From: Gemmatimonadaceae bacterium
GTDB taxonomy: Bacteria; Gemmatimonadota; Gemmatimonadetes; Gemmatimonadales; Gemmatimonadaceae
Assembly (NCBI GenBank): GCA_014379205.1
Contig: JACMME010000074.1
Location: forward strand, 22,347 to 86,346
DNA: 64,000 bases
Direction: 5' to 3'
Part shown: positions 1 to 8,326 of the stretch, piece by piece
Numbering within the stretch: position 1 is the first letter of the stretch
Layout: each line of letters opens with the position of its first letter
Translations under genes and position numbers: made by a program
The notes under the pieces: model-generated
Told to the model about the DNA's origin: nothing
What the model saw: only the letters and a program-made list of their open reading frames with translations
The model's database searches: none

Positions 1-1
1 A

Positions 2-964
2 ACGCTTTACCCGGCGGAGACCTACTTCCAGTACTCGAACCTTGGTATCTCACTCGCTGGAGAGGTAGTGGCTGCCGCGTCGGGCGCGCCGTACTCCGCC
101 TACATTCAGCGCAATATCCTGGACCCGCTGGGCCTGAGCAGTACGACCCCCGAAATGCCTGAGCTCCATCGAGGGACGCGTCTCGCAACAGGGTACGGCG
201 CCCTCACACGCGACGGAACGCGCTCGACTCTGCCATTCTTCGCGACCCGCGGGATCGCACCCGCTGCGGGCTTCGCCTCCACCGCGGAAGACCTCGCCCG
301 ATTCGCATCATGGCAGTTCCGGGTTCTCTCCGGCGGGTCAGCCAACGGCAACACCGTCCTGAAGGCGAACACATTGCGTGAGATGCAGCGCGTGCACTGG
401 ATGGATCCGAACTTCGAGACGAGCTGGGGGCTCGGCTTCGCTGTGTGGCGAAGCGAGGACAAAACGTTCGTGGGACACGGAGGTTCGTGCCCAGGCTACC
501 GTTCGCAATTGCTTCTCAAGCCGGACGAGAAGGTCGCCACTGTGTTCATGGCCAATGCGCTGGGTGTCGACTCCGACGAGTTCGCGCAGCGAATGTACGA
601 AATAGTGGCGCCGGCTTTGAAAACAGCCGCGAAGGATACCATCAATCTGCTCCGCAAAGACTCTCCCAAGGCTACGCAAACCGATACTGCACTCCAGACG
701 CTGCGCAAGTATGCGGGTGTGTACGAGTCGTCGTTCGGAGGCGAGATCGCGGTGCTTCCCTGGGAAGAAGGGTTGGCAGCCCTCTTTCTCCCAACAATGA
801 ACCCTGTGAAAGAACTCGTAAAGCTTCGCAAGGTGGGCGAGCACACATTCCGTCGAATCCGAAAGGATGATGCCCTCGGCGAAGCCATCATATTTGAAAT
901 GAAAGCTGACGGACGCCCAAGCCGCTTCATCTGGCACAGCAACCACTACAGGCGCATGAGGTAA
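2..964 (+). CDS. Serine hydrolase, class C beta-lactamase-like (5'-truncated)
   Basis: The reading frame is open from base 2 and the true start lies upstream of the window, so only the last 320 codons are seen. The Tyr-Ser-Asn triad motif of the beta-lactamase/penicillin-binding-protein fold is at 32-40. The third conserved box, GHGGSCPGYRS, begins near 473 in the place of the usual KTG/HxG box. The SxxK motif must be in the missing part. After the catalytic domain, the last ~100 residues (from about 680) start with YAGVYES, typical of the beta-rich DUF3471-like C-terminal domain of this peptidase/esterase group. Members are periplasmic or secreted D-aminopeptidases, esterases or beta-lactamase relatives, so substrate cannot be assigned. 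A 233-base gap follows before the next gene, with nothing recognisable except that gene's ribosome-binding site. Confidence 0.88.
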   Translation, partial: TLYPAETYFQYSNLGISLAGEVVAAASGAPYSAYIQRNILDPLGLSSTTPEMPELHRGTRLATGYGALTRDGTRSTLPFFATRGIAPAAGFASTAEDLARFASWQFRVLSGGSANGNTVLKANTLREMQRVHWMDPNFETSWGLGFAVWRSEDKTFVGHGGSCPGYRSQLLLKPDEKVATVFMANALGVDSDEFAQRMYEIVAPALKTAAKDTINLLRKDSPKATQTDTALQTLRKYAGVYESSFGGEIAVLPWEEGLAALFLPTMNPVKELVKLRKVGEHTFRRIRKDDALGEAIIFEMKADGRPSRFIWHSNHYRRMR

Positions 965-1197
965 ACTGTTCGGCAACCGGGGCAGCAAAAGCATACTGCA
1001 CTCAACATCCAGCGTCTTACAGACTCCTGGACATGTCCCCTAGCGCCTGTGTCGCTGCGTCACCCCGGAGGGACAGTGACGGTTGTTTGGATGGTTTGTA
1101 AGCGACTTAACACATTGCCCCACAGCTTCATAGGAGAATATTCACAGCCCGGCACGCAGGGTGCCCGAGTGATTAATGTCACCTACGGAGACCTCCG

Positions 1198-2445
1198 ATG
1201 CTGGACTTCGCTTCCGCTCTTCTCGCCGCCACCACGCTCGTTTCGTCCGCCCCCATCGCGACAGACGCGCGCCAGGTCCTGTTACCACATACGGCCGGCT
1301 TCTCCCGATCCGAGCCGCCTTCCATTCGACTATGGCTGGCGAGTGATGATGTTCTTCGCTACGGCGAAAGGGCGGACGTCTACTTTCGCGCGGACGACGA
1401 CGCATTCGTTGCGGTCGTCAGAATCGATACAGACGGGCGGATGCACCTGCTGTATCCAGAATCGGAGCACCGGTCCGGGAGAATTCGCGGCGGCCGCACT
1501 TATCAGGCGTCTCCAGGAGGCTACGGTTCCTTCACCGCTTCCGAACCCGCCGGTCTCGGATTCATCTTCGCAATGGTGTCGCACGAGCCCTTCGATTTCG
1601 GCAACGTCGGGCTGGGGAACCGCTCACACTTTGCGGGTCTGGGCCGCGTAGGAGGTGACCCCTTCTTCGCCATCGAGGAGCTCGCCAACCGTCTACTCGA
1701 CGGCGGGGCTGCCTACGCGCTCGACTATGTCGAGTATCACGTGGGCCGGCGCGCGAACTATCCGAGGTATGTAAACTACGACTGCTATGCCGGACGCATT
1801 TCAATTTTCTGGAACCCATTCTCGTACCGGTGTCGCGACTATCACGTTGCTTACCACGATTCGTACTACTACTCCAACCGATACTACTCCGGCCGGCACG
1901 TGGTTTACGTGCGCGAGCCGCGACGCCCGCACTTTGATTTCAAGACTGAGACCAGTGCAGGGGGTGGGTCGAACGAGTCATCCGTTGGATATCGTGGGCG
2001 AGAAGATAGCCGGGACTATCGTCGCCCAGGCTCTCCGGCCAGCGATCCTAACATTCCCTTGCGAAGCTCCCAATCCAATCCGGGCGCCACACGTCCAGGG
2101 GACGATGTCTCAACTGGAATTGAGGGCCGCCGCCGAGTCATAGTGCCCGAGACCGAGGATCGCGACAGGACCGGACCGGATGCAAGACCCCCGCGCAGGG
2201 ACGACGACGACCGCAGGGACAACGACGACCAGAGCTCGCCGAACACCCCTCGTCGCGACGATCGCAAATCGGAACCGCGAAACGAGCCGGCGAGTGACCG
2301 GGAGCAGACCCAGCCGCGACGTAGTGAACCGTCAACGGATCGGCGCAGCCCACCGTCGGCTGAGCGGCGCCCCCGCAGCAAGGATGCGAAGCCCGCTCAG
2401 CCTCGCACAAGCGGCGAATCGCGCAAACGCCGCACACCCGAATAA
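1198..2445 (+). CDS. Secreted DUF4384 protein with disordered Arg/Asp-rich tail
   Basis: 415 aa. A short N-terminal hydrophobic stretch (residues 3-18) with Ala-rich cleavage region suggests export. Residues ~44-130 match the DUF4384 pattern: LWLASDDVLRYGERADVYF, then a strand ending in HLLYP, a domain usually found in surface/secreted proteins next to kinases or caspase-like domains. Residues ~165-245 are Tyr-rich (YYYSNRYYSGRH). From ~255 to the end the chain is low-complexity Arg/Asp/Ser/Pro and probably disordered. The ATG is preceded by GGAGACCTCC, a usable Shine-Dalgarno. The gene is monocistronic and convergent with the VOC gene. The exact role is unknown. Confidence 0.75.
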   Translation: MLDFASALLAATTLVSSAPIATDARQVLLPHTAGFSRSEPPSIRLWLASDDVLRYGERADVYFRADDDAFVAVVRIDTDGRMHLLYPESEHRSGRIRGGRTYQASPGGYGSFTASEPAGLGFIFAMVSHEPFDFGNVGLGNRSHFAGLGRVGGDPFFAIEELANRLLDGGAAYALDYVEYHVGRRANYPRYVNYDCYAGRISIFWNPFSYRCRDYHVAYHDSYYYSNRYYSGRHVVYVREPRRPHFDFKTETSAGGGSNESSVGYRGREDSRDYRRPGSPASDPNIPLRSSQSNPGATRPGDDVSTGIEGRRRVIVPETEDRDRTGPDARPPRRDDDDRRDNDDQSSPNTPRRDDRKSEPRNEPASDREQTQPRRSEPSTDRRSPPSAERRPRSKDAKPAQPRTSGESRKRRTPE

Positions 2446-2478
2446 AAGCGGGAAATTGTGATGTACGAGAATGACGAC

Positions 2479-2633
2479 CTGCGAACTGCGAAGGGAGACC
2501 AGAAGTTGCTGAGTTGATACAGCACGGTGAACACCCCGGGCACCGAACATCGCGCTTTCCCAACCGCGCACCGAGTACCGCGCTGTACCAACCGGGCACC
2601 GTGCACCGGGCACCGAGCACCACACTCGTGCCA
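2479..2633. repeat. Heptanucleotide repeat arrays (family B fragment plus family A array)
   Basis: The gap between two convergent genes (2446-2644) is nearly all repeat. At 2479-2493 there is a short piece of the GAACTGC heptamer family that recurs at 45.8 kb. From about 2532 to 2633 the sequence divides into consecutive 7-mers with consensus NGCACCG (GGCACCG, CGCACCG, AGTACCG, TGCACCG, AGCACCA) interrupted by CCAACCG and CGCTGTA units. A diverged copy in reverse orientation lies at 38268-38330 and shares even the irregular units. Confidence 0.8.
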
Positions 2634-2644
2634 TCTCGGGCTTG

Positions 2645-3532
2645 CTAGTCCGACCACGTCAACCGTACAGCAGTTCCCCAGGGATCTACCAGCATCCACC
2701 CCGCCTCCGCGCGGGTCACTGAATAACCTGCCTCTTCGACACTTCGAGCGGCGGCATCTGCATCACTGGCGGTGGGCAGAAGAATCTCCCATTCCAATAG
2801 CCGTGCGTCATCTGCTTTTGGCCACGCAGCGCCAGGTCCTGCCCACGTATTGATGCCCAGGTGGTGATGATATCCACCCGCCGAAAGAAAGAGAGCGCCA
2901 GGATAACTCCAGACCGTTGGGTCGAGGCCCAAAGCGGTGTGAAAAAAGGCCCTTCCCTCGTCCAGGTCACCGACGTGCAGATGGACGTGTCCGATCACGG
3001 TACCCACGGGCATTCCATCCCACGGCGTTTCGCCAGCCGCTCGAGCAAGGTCGGACAGGTCAAGCGGATTCGTCGCCATGACGAGCTCATTTCCATTTCT
3101 GCCCCACAAGGCGCGCGGCCGGTCGGCGTATACCTCGATGCCGAGTCCATCTGGATCCGGCAGATACAGCGCCTCGCTCACGAGGTGGTCCGCGGAGCCG
3201 GCTCTTATTCCGAGCTCGGAGAGATGTGCTACGAACCGTCCAAGCGCCGCACGATCCGGCACGAGTATGGCAAAGTGAAAAAGTCCGAGCCTGCCTCGTC
3301 GCGGTACGGGAGTGGAGCCTGCGAGCTCGATGAGTTCCACGATGGGAGTAGCGTTACCGGGCACACCGAGCGTTGCGCGTTTTTCGGACTGGTCCAATTT
3401 CTGAAAGCCGACAACGTGGCTGTAGAAAGACAGTGAGCGCGTAAGGTCGGCCACCTGAAGGCGTACCGTGCCGAGTCTTGTCGCGTCCGGCAAACGATAC
3501 GCGCGCGGCAGTTTGTCATACGCACTCTCCAC
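2645..3532 (-). CDS. VOC-family two-domain dioxygenase/glyoxalase-like protein
   Basis: 295 aa with two tandem vicinal-oxygen-chelate modules (about 20-140 and 170-290), the layout of the CatE/YfiE-type extradiol dioxygenases. Domain 1 reads LGTVRLQVADLTRSLSFY, with Arg where the first His ligand would normally sit, but keeps LFHFAIL and the GIEVYAD glutamate. Domain 2 has GHVHLHVGDL and YHHHLGINTW. A mixed interdomain metal site is therefore possible but not certain. The start is GTG with GAGAGG eight bases upstream, only 11 bases after the HhH lipoprotein stop, so the two are probably co-transcribed. The substrate is unknown; catechol-like compounds are the family precedent. Confidence 0.82.
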   Translation of the reverse strand: MESAYDKLPRAYRLPDATRLGTVRLQVADLTRSLSFYSHVVGFQKLDQSEKRATLGVPGNATPIVELIELAGSTPVPRRGRLGLFHFAILVPDRAALGRFVAHLSELGIRAGSADHLVSEALYLPDPDGLGIEVYADRPRALWGRNGNELVMATNPLDLSDLARAAGETPWDGMPVGTVIGHVHLHVGDLDEGRAFFHTALGLDPTVWSYPGALFLSAGGYHHHLGINTWAGPGAAWPKADDARLLEWEILLPTASDADAAARSVEEAGYSVTRAEAGWMLVDPWGTAVRLTWSD

Positions 3533-3543
3533 CGCAGCCCTCT

Positions 3544-4089
3544 CTAGCGAATGGTCACGTATCGCTCCAGCCGAGCAACTTCGGCCTTGTCAACATATTT
3601 GCCCATTTCGCGTCTGAACTGCTCGATTCCACGGTACGGGCGATACTCCTCAAACTCATGCTTCATCTTGTCGCCCACGCCAGGTATGAGAAGTATTTCT
3701 TCGCCCTTTGCGCTATTCAGGTCGAGTGGTTTCCACAGGCGTGCGTATACCGCTGCGCGCTCCGGTTCGCTCATGTGCTTGGCGAGCACTCCGTCCACAG
3801 CGATCATGTTGTCGAACGGGCGAGCGCCGATAAGAGCGTCGGCGGCAGCGGCGCTCATCCCTGGTAGCGCGAGCAACTGCTCCTTCGATGCGGCACCGGG
3901 ATCCAGCATTCCGTCCGAGACCGTGGCGTCGCCAGCGGGCTGCGAAGCCGGGGCAACATCTGCCGGTTGAGTGGAGGCTACCGTGTCGGCGGGTGCTGCC
4001 TCGTCATCGGAACCGCTCTGGCAGCCGGTAACAACAGCAAGAAAAGTGGCTGTGCACAACAGCGTCATTGAAATGCGCGATGGATTCAT
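3544..4089 (-). CDS. Lipoprotein with helix-hairpin-helix (ComEA-like) domain
   Basis: 181 aa. The N-terminus is a lipoprotein signal with lipobox VVTGC (Cys ~23), followed by an Ala/Asp/Pro-rich linker. The C-terminal half contains two HhH-type segments: EQLLALPGMSAAAADALIG and LDLNSAKGEEILLIPGVGDK; the second is the canonical ComEA motif. ComEA-type proteins bind DNA outside the cytoplasmic membrane during uptake, but a lipid anchor plus two HhH motifs without other competence genes nearby leaves the role open. First gene of a two-gene minus-strand unit with the VOC protein. The 255-base gap upstream, shared with divergent lepA, should hold both promoters; I could not pick a convincing -35/-10 pair. 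Confidence 0.72.
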   Translation of the reverse strand: MNPSRISMTLLCTATFLAVVTGCQSGSDDEAAPADTVASTQPADVAPASQPAGDATVSDGMLDPGAASKEQLLALPGMSAAAADALIGARPFDNMIAVDGVLAKHMSEPERAAVYARLWKPLDLNSAKGEEILLIPGVGDKMKHEFEEYRPYRGIEQFRREMGKYVDKAEVARLERYVTIR

Positions 4090-4344
4090 CTTGATCTCCC
4101 AGTGGTGGTGGTGTCTGAAGCGTTGAACGCAAGAGCAGACAAACAGCGTGTGAACAACGTTGCGCGATGCCAGCTACGCCCGCGCGTAATATGTGCACTG
4201 ACATTGGTCCCTGCGAATTCGGTCAGACACCCGCCAGCATTGCCTGTCAGCTCAGATACAAGAATGGCAACGCGACTACAGCGCCCGACTATATTTCTTG
4301 ATTGCTGTCAAATCACCCGCTATTCCTGAATCACGAGAGCGCCG

Positions 4345-6141
4345 TTGAAGCTAGACTCTATCCGCAATTTCTGCATTATCGCGCACATCGATCACGGCAA
4401 ATCGACCCTCGCGGACCGGCTCATCGAATCGACCGGGACCGTCGAGAAGCGCGAGATAAAAGAGCAGATGCTCGACACCCTGGATCTGGAGCGCGAGCGC
4501 GGCATCACGATCAAGCTGAACGCGGTGCGCATGACCTACGTGGCCAAGAGCGGAACAAGCTACGCGCTGAATCTCATAGATACGCCCGGACATGTAGACT
4601 TCACGTACGAAGTGTCGCGCTCTCTCGCGGCTTGCGAAGGTGCCATTCTCGTGGTGGATGCATCGCAGGGAGTGCAGGCGCAGACGCTGTCGAATCTGTT
4701 CCTTGCGCTTGATGCCGGACTCGAGATAATTCCGGTGCTCAACAAGATCGATCTTCCGGGCGCGGAGCCCGAGCGCAGACACAAGGAGCTGCACGACCTT
4801 CTGGGCGCAAACGCCGACGATATCCTGCACGTCAGCGCCAAGGTCGGGCTGGGAATCAGCGAGCTGCTGGAGGCGATAATCAGGCGAGTCCCACCGCCGG
4901 AGGGGGATCCCGGTGGTCCCCTCCGTGCGCTGATCTTCGACTCGTACTACGATCGGTATCGCGGTGCCATTCCGATGGTGCGGGTAGTGGACGGAACGCT
5001 GGCGCCAGGAATGCGAATCGCCTTCGGGGCCAGCGGCGAGGAATACGATGTCATCGAGGTCGGTTACAGCCAACTGCGCCAGGTAAAAGCGGAGGCACTG
5101 CTGCCCGGTGAAGTTGGGTATGTGATCGCCAATGTCCGGCGGGTGCAGGAGACTCGCGTGGGCGACACGATTTTCGACGTCAGCAACCGCGCAACCGAAG
5201 CCCTTCCGGGTTACCAGGACATCAAGTCAATGGTTTTCGCCGGAATGTATCCGACGGATACCAATCAGTACGAGAATCTGCGTGACGCGCTGGAGAAGCT
5301 GCAGCTCAACGACGGATCGCTGCATTACGAACCCGAAACTTCTACCGCGCTGGGTTTCGGCTTTCGCGCCGGATTTCTGGGTCTTCTGCACATGGAGATC
5401 GTGCAGGAGCGGCTGGAACGCGAGTTCGACCTCGACCTCGTGACGACGGTGCCAAACGTGGAGTATCACGTGTACTTGAACGATGGTTCCATGATGCTGC
5501 TGGAGAATCCCTCCCTCCTCCCGCACGGCAGCACGGTTGACCGGATCGAGGAGCCGTTCGTTAAGGCACGAATCGTGGCGCCGGCGGAGTACATCGGCAA
5601 CATCATGACGCTCGGCACCGACCGGCGCGGTATCTACAAGAACATGAGCTACGTCGACGCAACGCGCGTGGAGTTCGATTTCGAGTTTCCATTGGCGGAG
5701 ATAATTCTGGATTTCTACGACAGGCTAAAAACCATAAGCCGCGGCTACGCGAGCCTGGATTATGAGTTACTGGATTATCGAGAAAGCGCCCTGGTGAAGC
5801 TGGACATGCTCATCAATTCGGACGCGATCGATGCATTCTCCGTCATTATCCACCGCGACAAGGCCTACGAATGGGGACGCAAGGTCGCCGACAAGCTCAA
5901 GGAGTTGATTCCACGGCAACTCTTCGAGGTCATCATCCAAGCGGCAATCGGAACCAAGGTCATTGCCCGCACCACGGTGAAGGCACTTCGCAAGAACGTG
6001 CTCGCCAAGTGCTACGGCGGCGACATCACGCGCAAGAGGAAGCTCCTGGAGAAGCAGAAGGAAGGAAAAAAGCGAATGAAGCAGGTGGGGTCAGTGGAGA
6101 TTCCCCAAGAGGCATTTCTCGCCGTGTTACAGGTCGACTGA
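4345..6141 (+). CDS. lepA: Elongation factor 4 (back-translocase GTPase)
   Basis: 598 aa, the family's normal length. The GTPase domain opens with AHIDHGKST (residues 13-21), then the switch II box DTPGHVDF and the specificity motif NKID. It is followed by domain II, the EF-G-like domains III and V, and the LepA-specific C-terminal domain ending [16 protein letters not shown]. LepA binds ribosomes and back-translocates or remodels stalled elongation/initiation complexes under stress. The start is TTG at 4345. It is the first gene of a long plus-strand gene train; only one base separates its stop from the next start. Confidence 0.98.
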   Translation: MKLDSIRNFCIIAHIDHGKSTLADRLIESTGTVEKREIKEQMLDTLDLERERGITIKLNAVRMTYVAKSGTSYALNLIDTPGHVDFTYEVSRSLAACEGAILVVDASQGVQAQTLSNLFLALDAGLEIIPVLNKIDLPGAEPERRHKELHDLLGANADDILHVSAKVGLGISELLEAIIRRVPPPEGDPGGPLRALIFDSYYDRYRGAIPMVRVVDGTLAPGMRIAFGASGEEYDVIEVGYSQLRQVKAEALLPGEVGYVIANVRRVQETRVGDTIFDVSNRATEALPGYQDIKSMVFAGMYPTDTNQYENLRDALEKLQLNDGSLHYEPETSTALGFGFRAGFLGLLHMEIVQERLEREFDLDLVTTVPNVEYHVYLNDGSMMLLENPSLLPHGSTVDRIEEPFVKARIVAPAEYIGNIMTLGTDRRGIYKNMSYVDATRVEFDFEFPLAEIILDFYDRLKTISRGYASLDYELLDYRESALVKLDMLINSDAIDAFSVIIHRDKAYEWGRKVADKLKELIPRQLFEVIIQAAIGTKVIARTTVKALRKNVLAKCYGGDITRKRKLLEKQKEGKKRMKQVGSVEIPQEAFLAVLQVD

Positions 6142-6142
6142 A

Positions 6143-7294
6143 TTGGCTGCACCGGCTGTTCGCACCTCCGGCAAAACGCAGACCGAGCCTCAGGAAGCCT
6201 GGCAGGCGAGCGGTGACGAGCCACGCGAAGCTCTGGTGGTGCAGACAAGCTTTCTGGGCGACGCGGTGCTCACTACGCCATTGATTGCGGAGCTCGCTAT
6301 GCGCGGTCCGGTGGATGTCGTTCTGACACCAGCGTCAGCACCGCTGCTGGCGAACAATCCGGCCATCCGGCATCTCTTCATATACGACAAGAGGGCGGAT
6401 GCCGCCGGGCTCATGGGGCTTTGGCAGACCTCCATGCGTCTGCGTGGACGCCGGGCGGCGCCGCCCGCTCCAGCGCGGCGGGAGCGCCGTGCGACAAGAA
6501 TCGCGTATCTCGCGCAAGGTTCCGTGCGGAGCGCCACGCTCGCGCTCCTGGCTGGTTGCGAAGAGCGTGTCGGATTTGCGACATCGCCTGGTCGCCTGCT
6601 GTATACCACACGCGTTACGTTCCGCGATGACCGGCATCACGCCGAGCGCCTCTGGCGTCTGGGTTTTCCATCCCAGCCCGGGATCGAGCCACCCGAGGGC
6701 TCCTTGCAGCCGCGCCTGTATCCTTCGGTAGCAGATACTCTCGCAGTCGACAGTTTGCTCGCTGGGACGTCCGATGATCGTCCGCTCGTAGCGCTCGCAC
6801 CTGGAAGTGCCTGGGGAACCAAGCGCTGGCCATTTTACGCTGATCTCGCCCGGCGCCTCGCTCCACGAGCCCGAATTGCGATAATCGGAGGCGCAGGTGA
6901 CACAGACCTCGGAAAAGAAATAGCCGAATCGGCTCGAAGCGCGGTCCCGCGGAAACACGCCGCCCAGTCGGTGATCGATGCCACGGGCCGCCTATCCTTG
7001 CTCGGATCCGCCGATCTCATCGGGCGGGCTTCTGCTCTCGTAACCAACGATTCATCGCCGTCGCACCTTGCGTCCGCGATGGGAACGCGCACCATTACCA
7101 TATTCGGACCGACAGTGCCTGAATTTGGCTTCGGCCCGCTGGCACGCCGCTCGAAGCCAGCTGGTCTGGACGGGCTCCCTTGCCGCCCCTGTCACCATCA
7201 TGGTCCCGACCGGTGTCCGCTAGGACACTGGCGGTGCATGCGCGATCTCGACGCTGAACGTGTCGAGGCACTGCTGACCTCCATCCTGGACTGA
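6143..7294 (+). CDS. Glycosyltransferase family 9, ADP-heptose:LPS heptosyltransferase-like
   Basis: 383 aa. It has the GT9 layout: N-terminal ALVVQTSFLGDAVLTTPL (donor/acceptor Rossmann half), central GSAWGTKRWP, and the C-terminal ADP-heptose site NDSSPSHLASAMG followed by IFGPT. The family usually has NDSGPMHLA, so the Gly/Met positions differ. A Cys-rich end, CRPCHHHGPDRCPLGHWRC, is typical of WaaF/WaaC relatives from this type of bacterium. It would add heptose to the LPS core at the inner membrane. The TTG start at 6143 is one base after the lepA stop. The next gene is three bases downstream. Confidence 0.9.
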   Translation: MAAPAVRTSGKTQTEPQEAWQASGDEPREALVVQTSFLGDAVLTTPLIAELAMRGPVDVVLTPASAPLLANNPAIRHLFIYDKRADAAGLMGLWQTSMRLRGRRAAPPAPARRERRATRIAYLAQGSVRSATLALLAGCEERVGFATSPGRLLYTTRVTFRDDRHHAERLWRLGFPSQPGIEPPEGSLQPRLYPSVADTLAVDSLLAGTSDDRPLVALAPGSAWGTKRWPFYADLARRLAPRARIAIIGGAGDTDLGKEIAESARSAVPRKHAAQSVIDATGRLSLLGSADLIGRASALVTNDSSPSHLASAMGTRTITIFGPTVPEFGFGPLARRSKPAGLDGLPCRPCHHHGPDRCPLGHWRCMRDLDAERVEALLTSILD

Positions 7295-7297
7295 ACG

Positions 7298-8326
7298 ATG
7301 CCTCGCATCAAAAGCAGGACCGCACCGCGCGGTAAAAAGGGCGAGAAATTCATACTCGGTGTCGACCTGGGCGGAACCAACATCGTCGTTGGCGCGATGC
7401 CCGTCGATGGCGGCCGCGAGATTGCGGTTCATTCCGAGGCAACCCATGCGGAGCGGGGTGCCGAAGCGGTAATGGACAGGATCACCGCGATGATTGAGCA
7501 AGTCGTTGCCGAAGTGCTGGAAGGCGAAAACGCCATGCGCAAGGACATTCTCGGCGTTGGTGTGGGAGCGCCCGGACCACTGGATCGCAAGCGCGGAGTG
7601 GTGGTTGTCGCACCCAACCTTGGATGGCATGACTTTCCACTGCGCGATGCGATAGCTGATCGCGTGCGTCTGCCGACAACTCTGGATAACGACGCAAACT
7701 GCGCCACTATCGGTGAATGGTGGTGCGGAGCCGCCCGTGGCGGACGCAATGTCGTAGGCGTGACAATCGGCACCGGAATTGGTGGGGGACTCATCCTGGA
7801 TGGACAACTCTACCACGGCTCCTCCGACGTCGCGGGAGAGATTGGGCATACGACCATCGACATCACTGGTCGGTACTGCAAATGCGGAAATTACGGGTGC
7901 CTTGAGGCGTACGCGTCGGGTCCCGCGATAGCGCAGCGTGCCCGTGAAGCGCTGGGGCGTGACGAAAAATCCATACTCCCCAAGCTGGTGGACAACCACC
8001 TCGACCGCATCACCGCAGCCACGGTTTACCAGGCCGCGAATCAGGGAGACACTCTCGCGAGCGAGATCGTGCGTGACACCGCCACCTTCCTGGGCGCGGG
8101 GATCGCTAACCTCCTCAACATCTTCAATCCTGATGTAGTGGTGCTGGCTGGGGGAGTGGCAATGGCGGGTGACAGGTTGTTCGAGCCGCTTCGCGCGGAA
8201 GTGAAGCGGCGCGCCTTCAGGCCGGCGGTGGAATCCTGTCGCATCGTGCCTGGAAGTCTCGAGGGAACGGCTGGAATGGTAGGCGCTGTCGCGACGTTCA
8301 AGACGCAGAAGCTGGGCGGAGTGTGA
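7298..8326 (+). CDS. ROK-family sugar kinase (glucokinase-like)
   Basis: 342 aa. Phosphate-1 motif GVDLGGTNIVVG near residue 22, the acceptor/phosphate-2 segment GVTIGTGIGGGLILDG, catalytic region GEIGHTTID, and the ROK zinc site CKCGNYGCLEAYAS are all present. No N-terminal helix-turn-helix, so it is a kinase rather than a ROK repressor. The likely reaction is ATP-dependent phosphorylation of glucose or a related hexose. The ATG lies three bases after the heptosyltransferase stop. Its own stop overlaps the GTG of the PfkB kinase (GTGTGA). Confidence 0.92.
   Translation: MPRIKSRTAPRGKKGEKFILGVDLGGTNIVVGAMPVDGGREIAVHSEATHAERGAEAVMDRITAMIEQVVAEVLEGENAMRKDILGVGVGAPGPLDRKRGVVVVAPNLGWHDFPLRDAIADRVRLPTTLDNDANCATIGEWWCGAARGGRNVVGVTIGTGIGGGLILDGQLYHGSSDVAGEIGHTTIDITGRYCKCGNYGCLEAYASGPAIAQRAREALGRDEKSILPKLVDNHLDRITAATVYQAANQGDTLASEIVRDTATFLGAGIANLLNIFNPDVVVLAGGVAMAGDRLFEPLRAEVKRRAFRPAVESCRIVPGSLEGTAGMVGAVATFKTQKLGGV

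Noticed and set aside
338..994. Long open frame on the minus strand opposite the beta-lactamase-like gene
   Set aside because: It overlaps a strongly conserved gene, has no recognisable motif and shows the biased composition of an antisense shadow.
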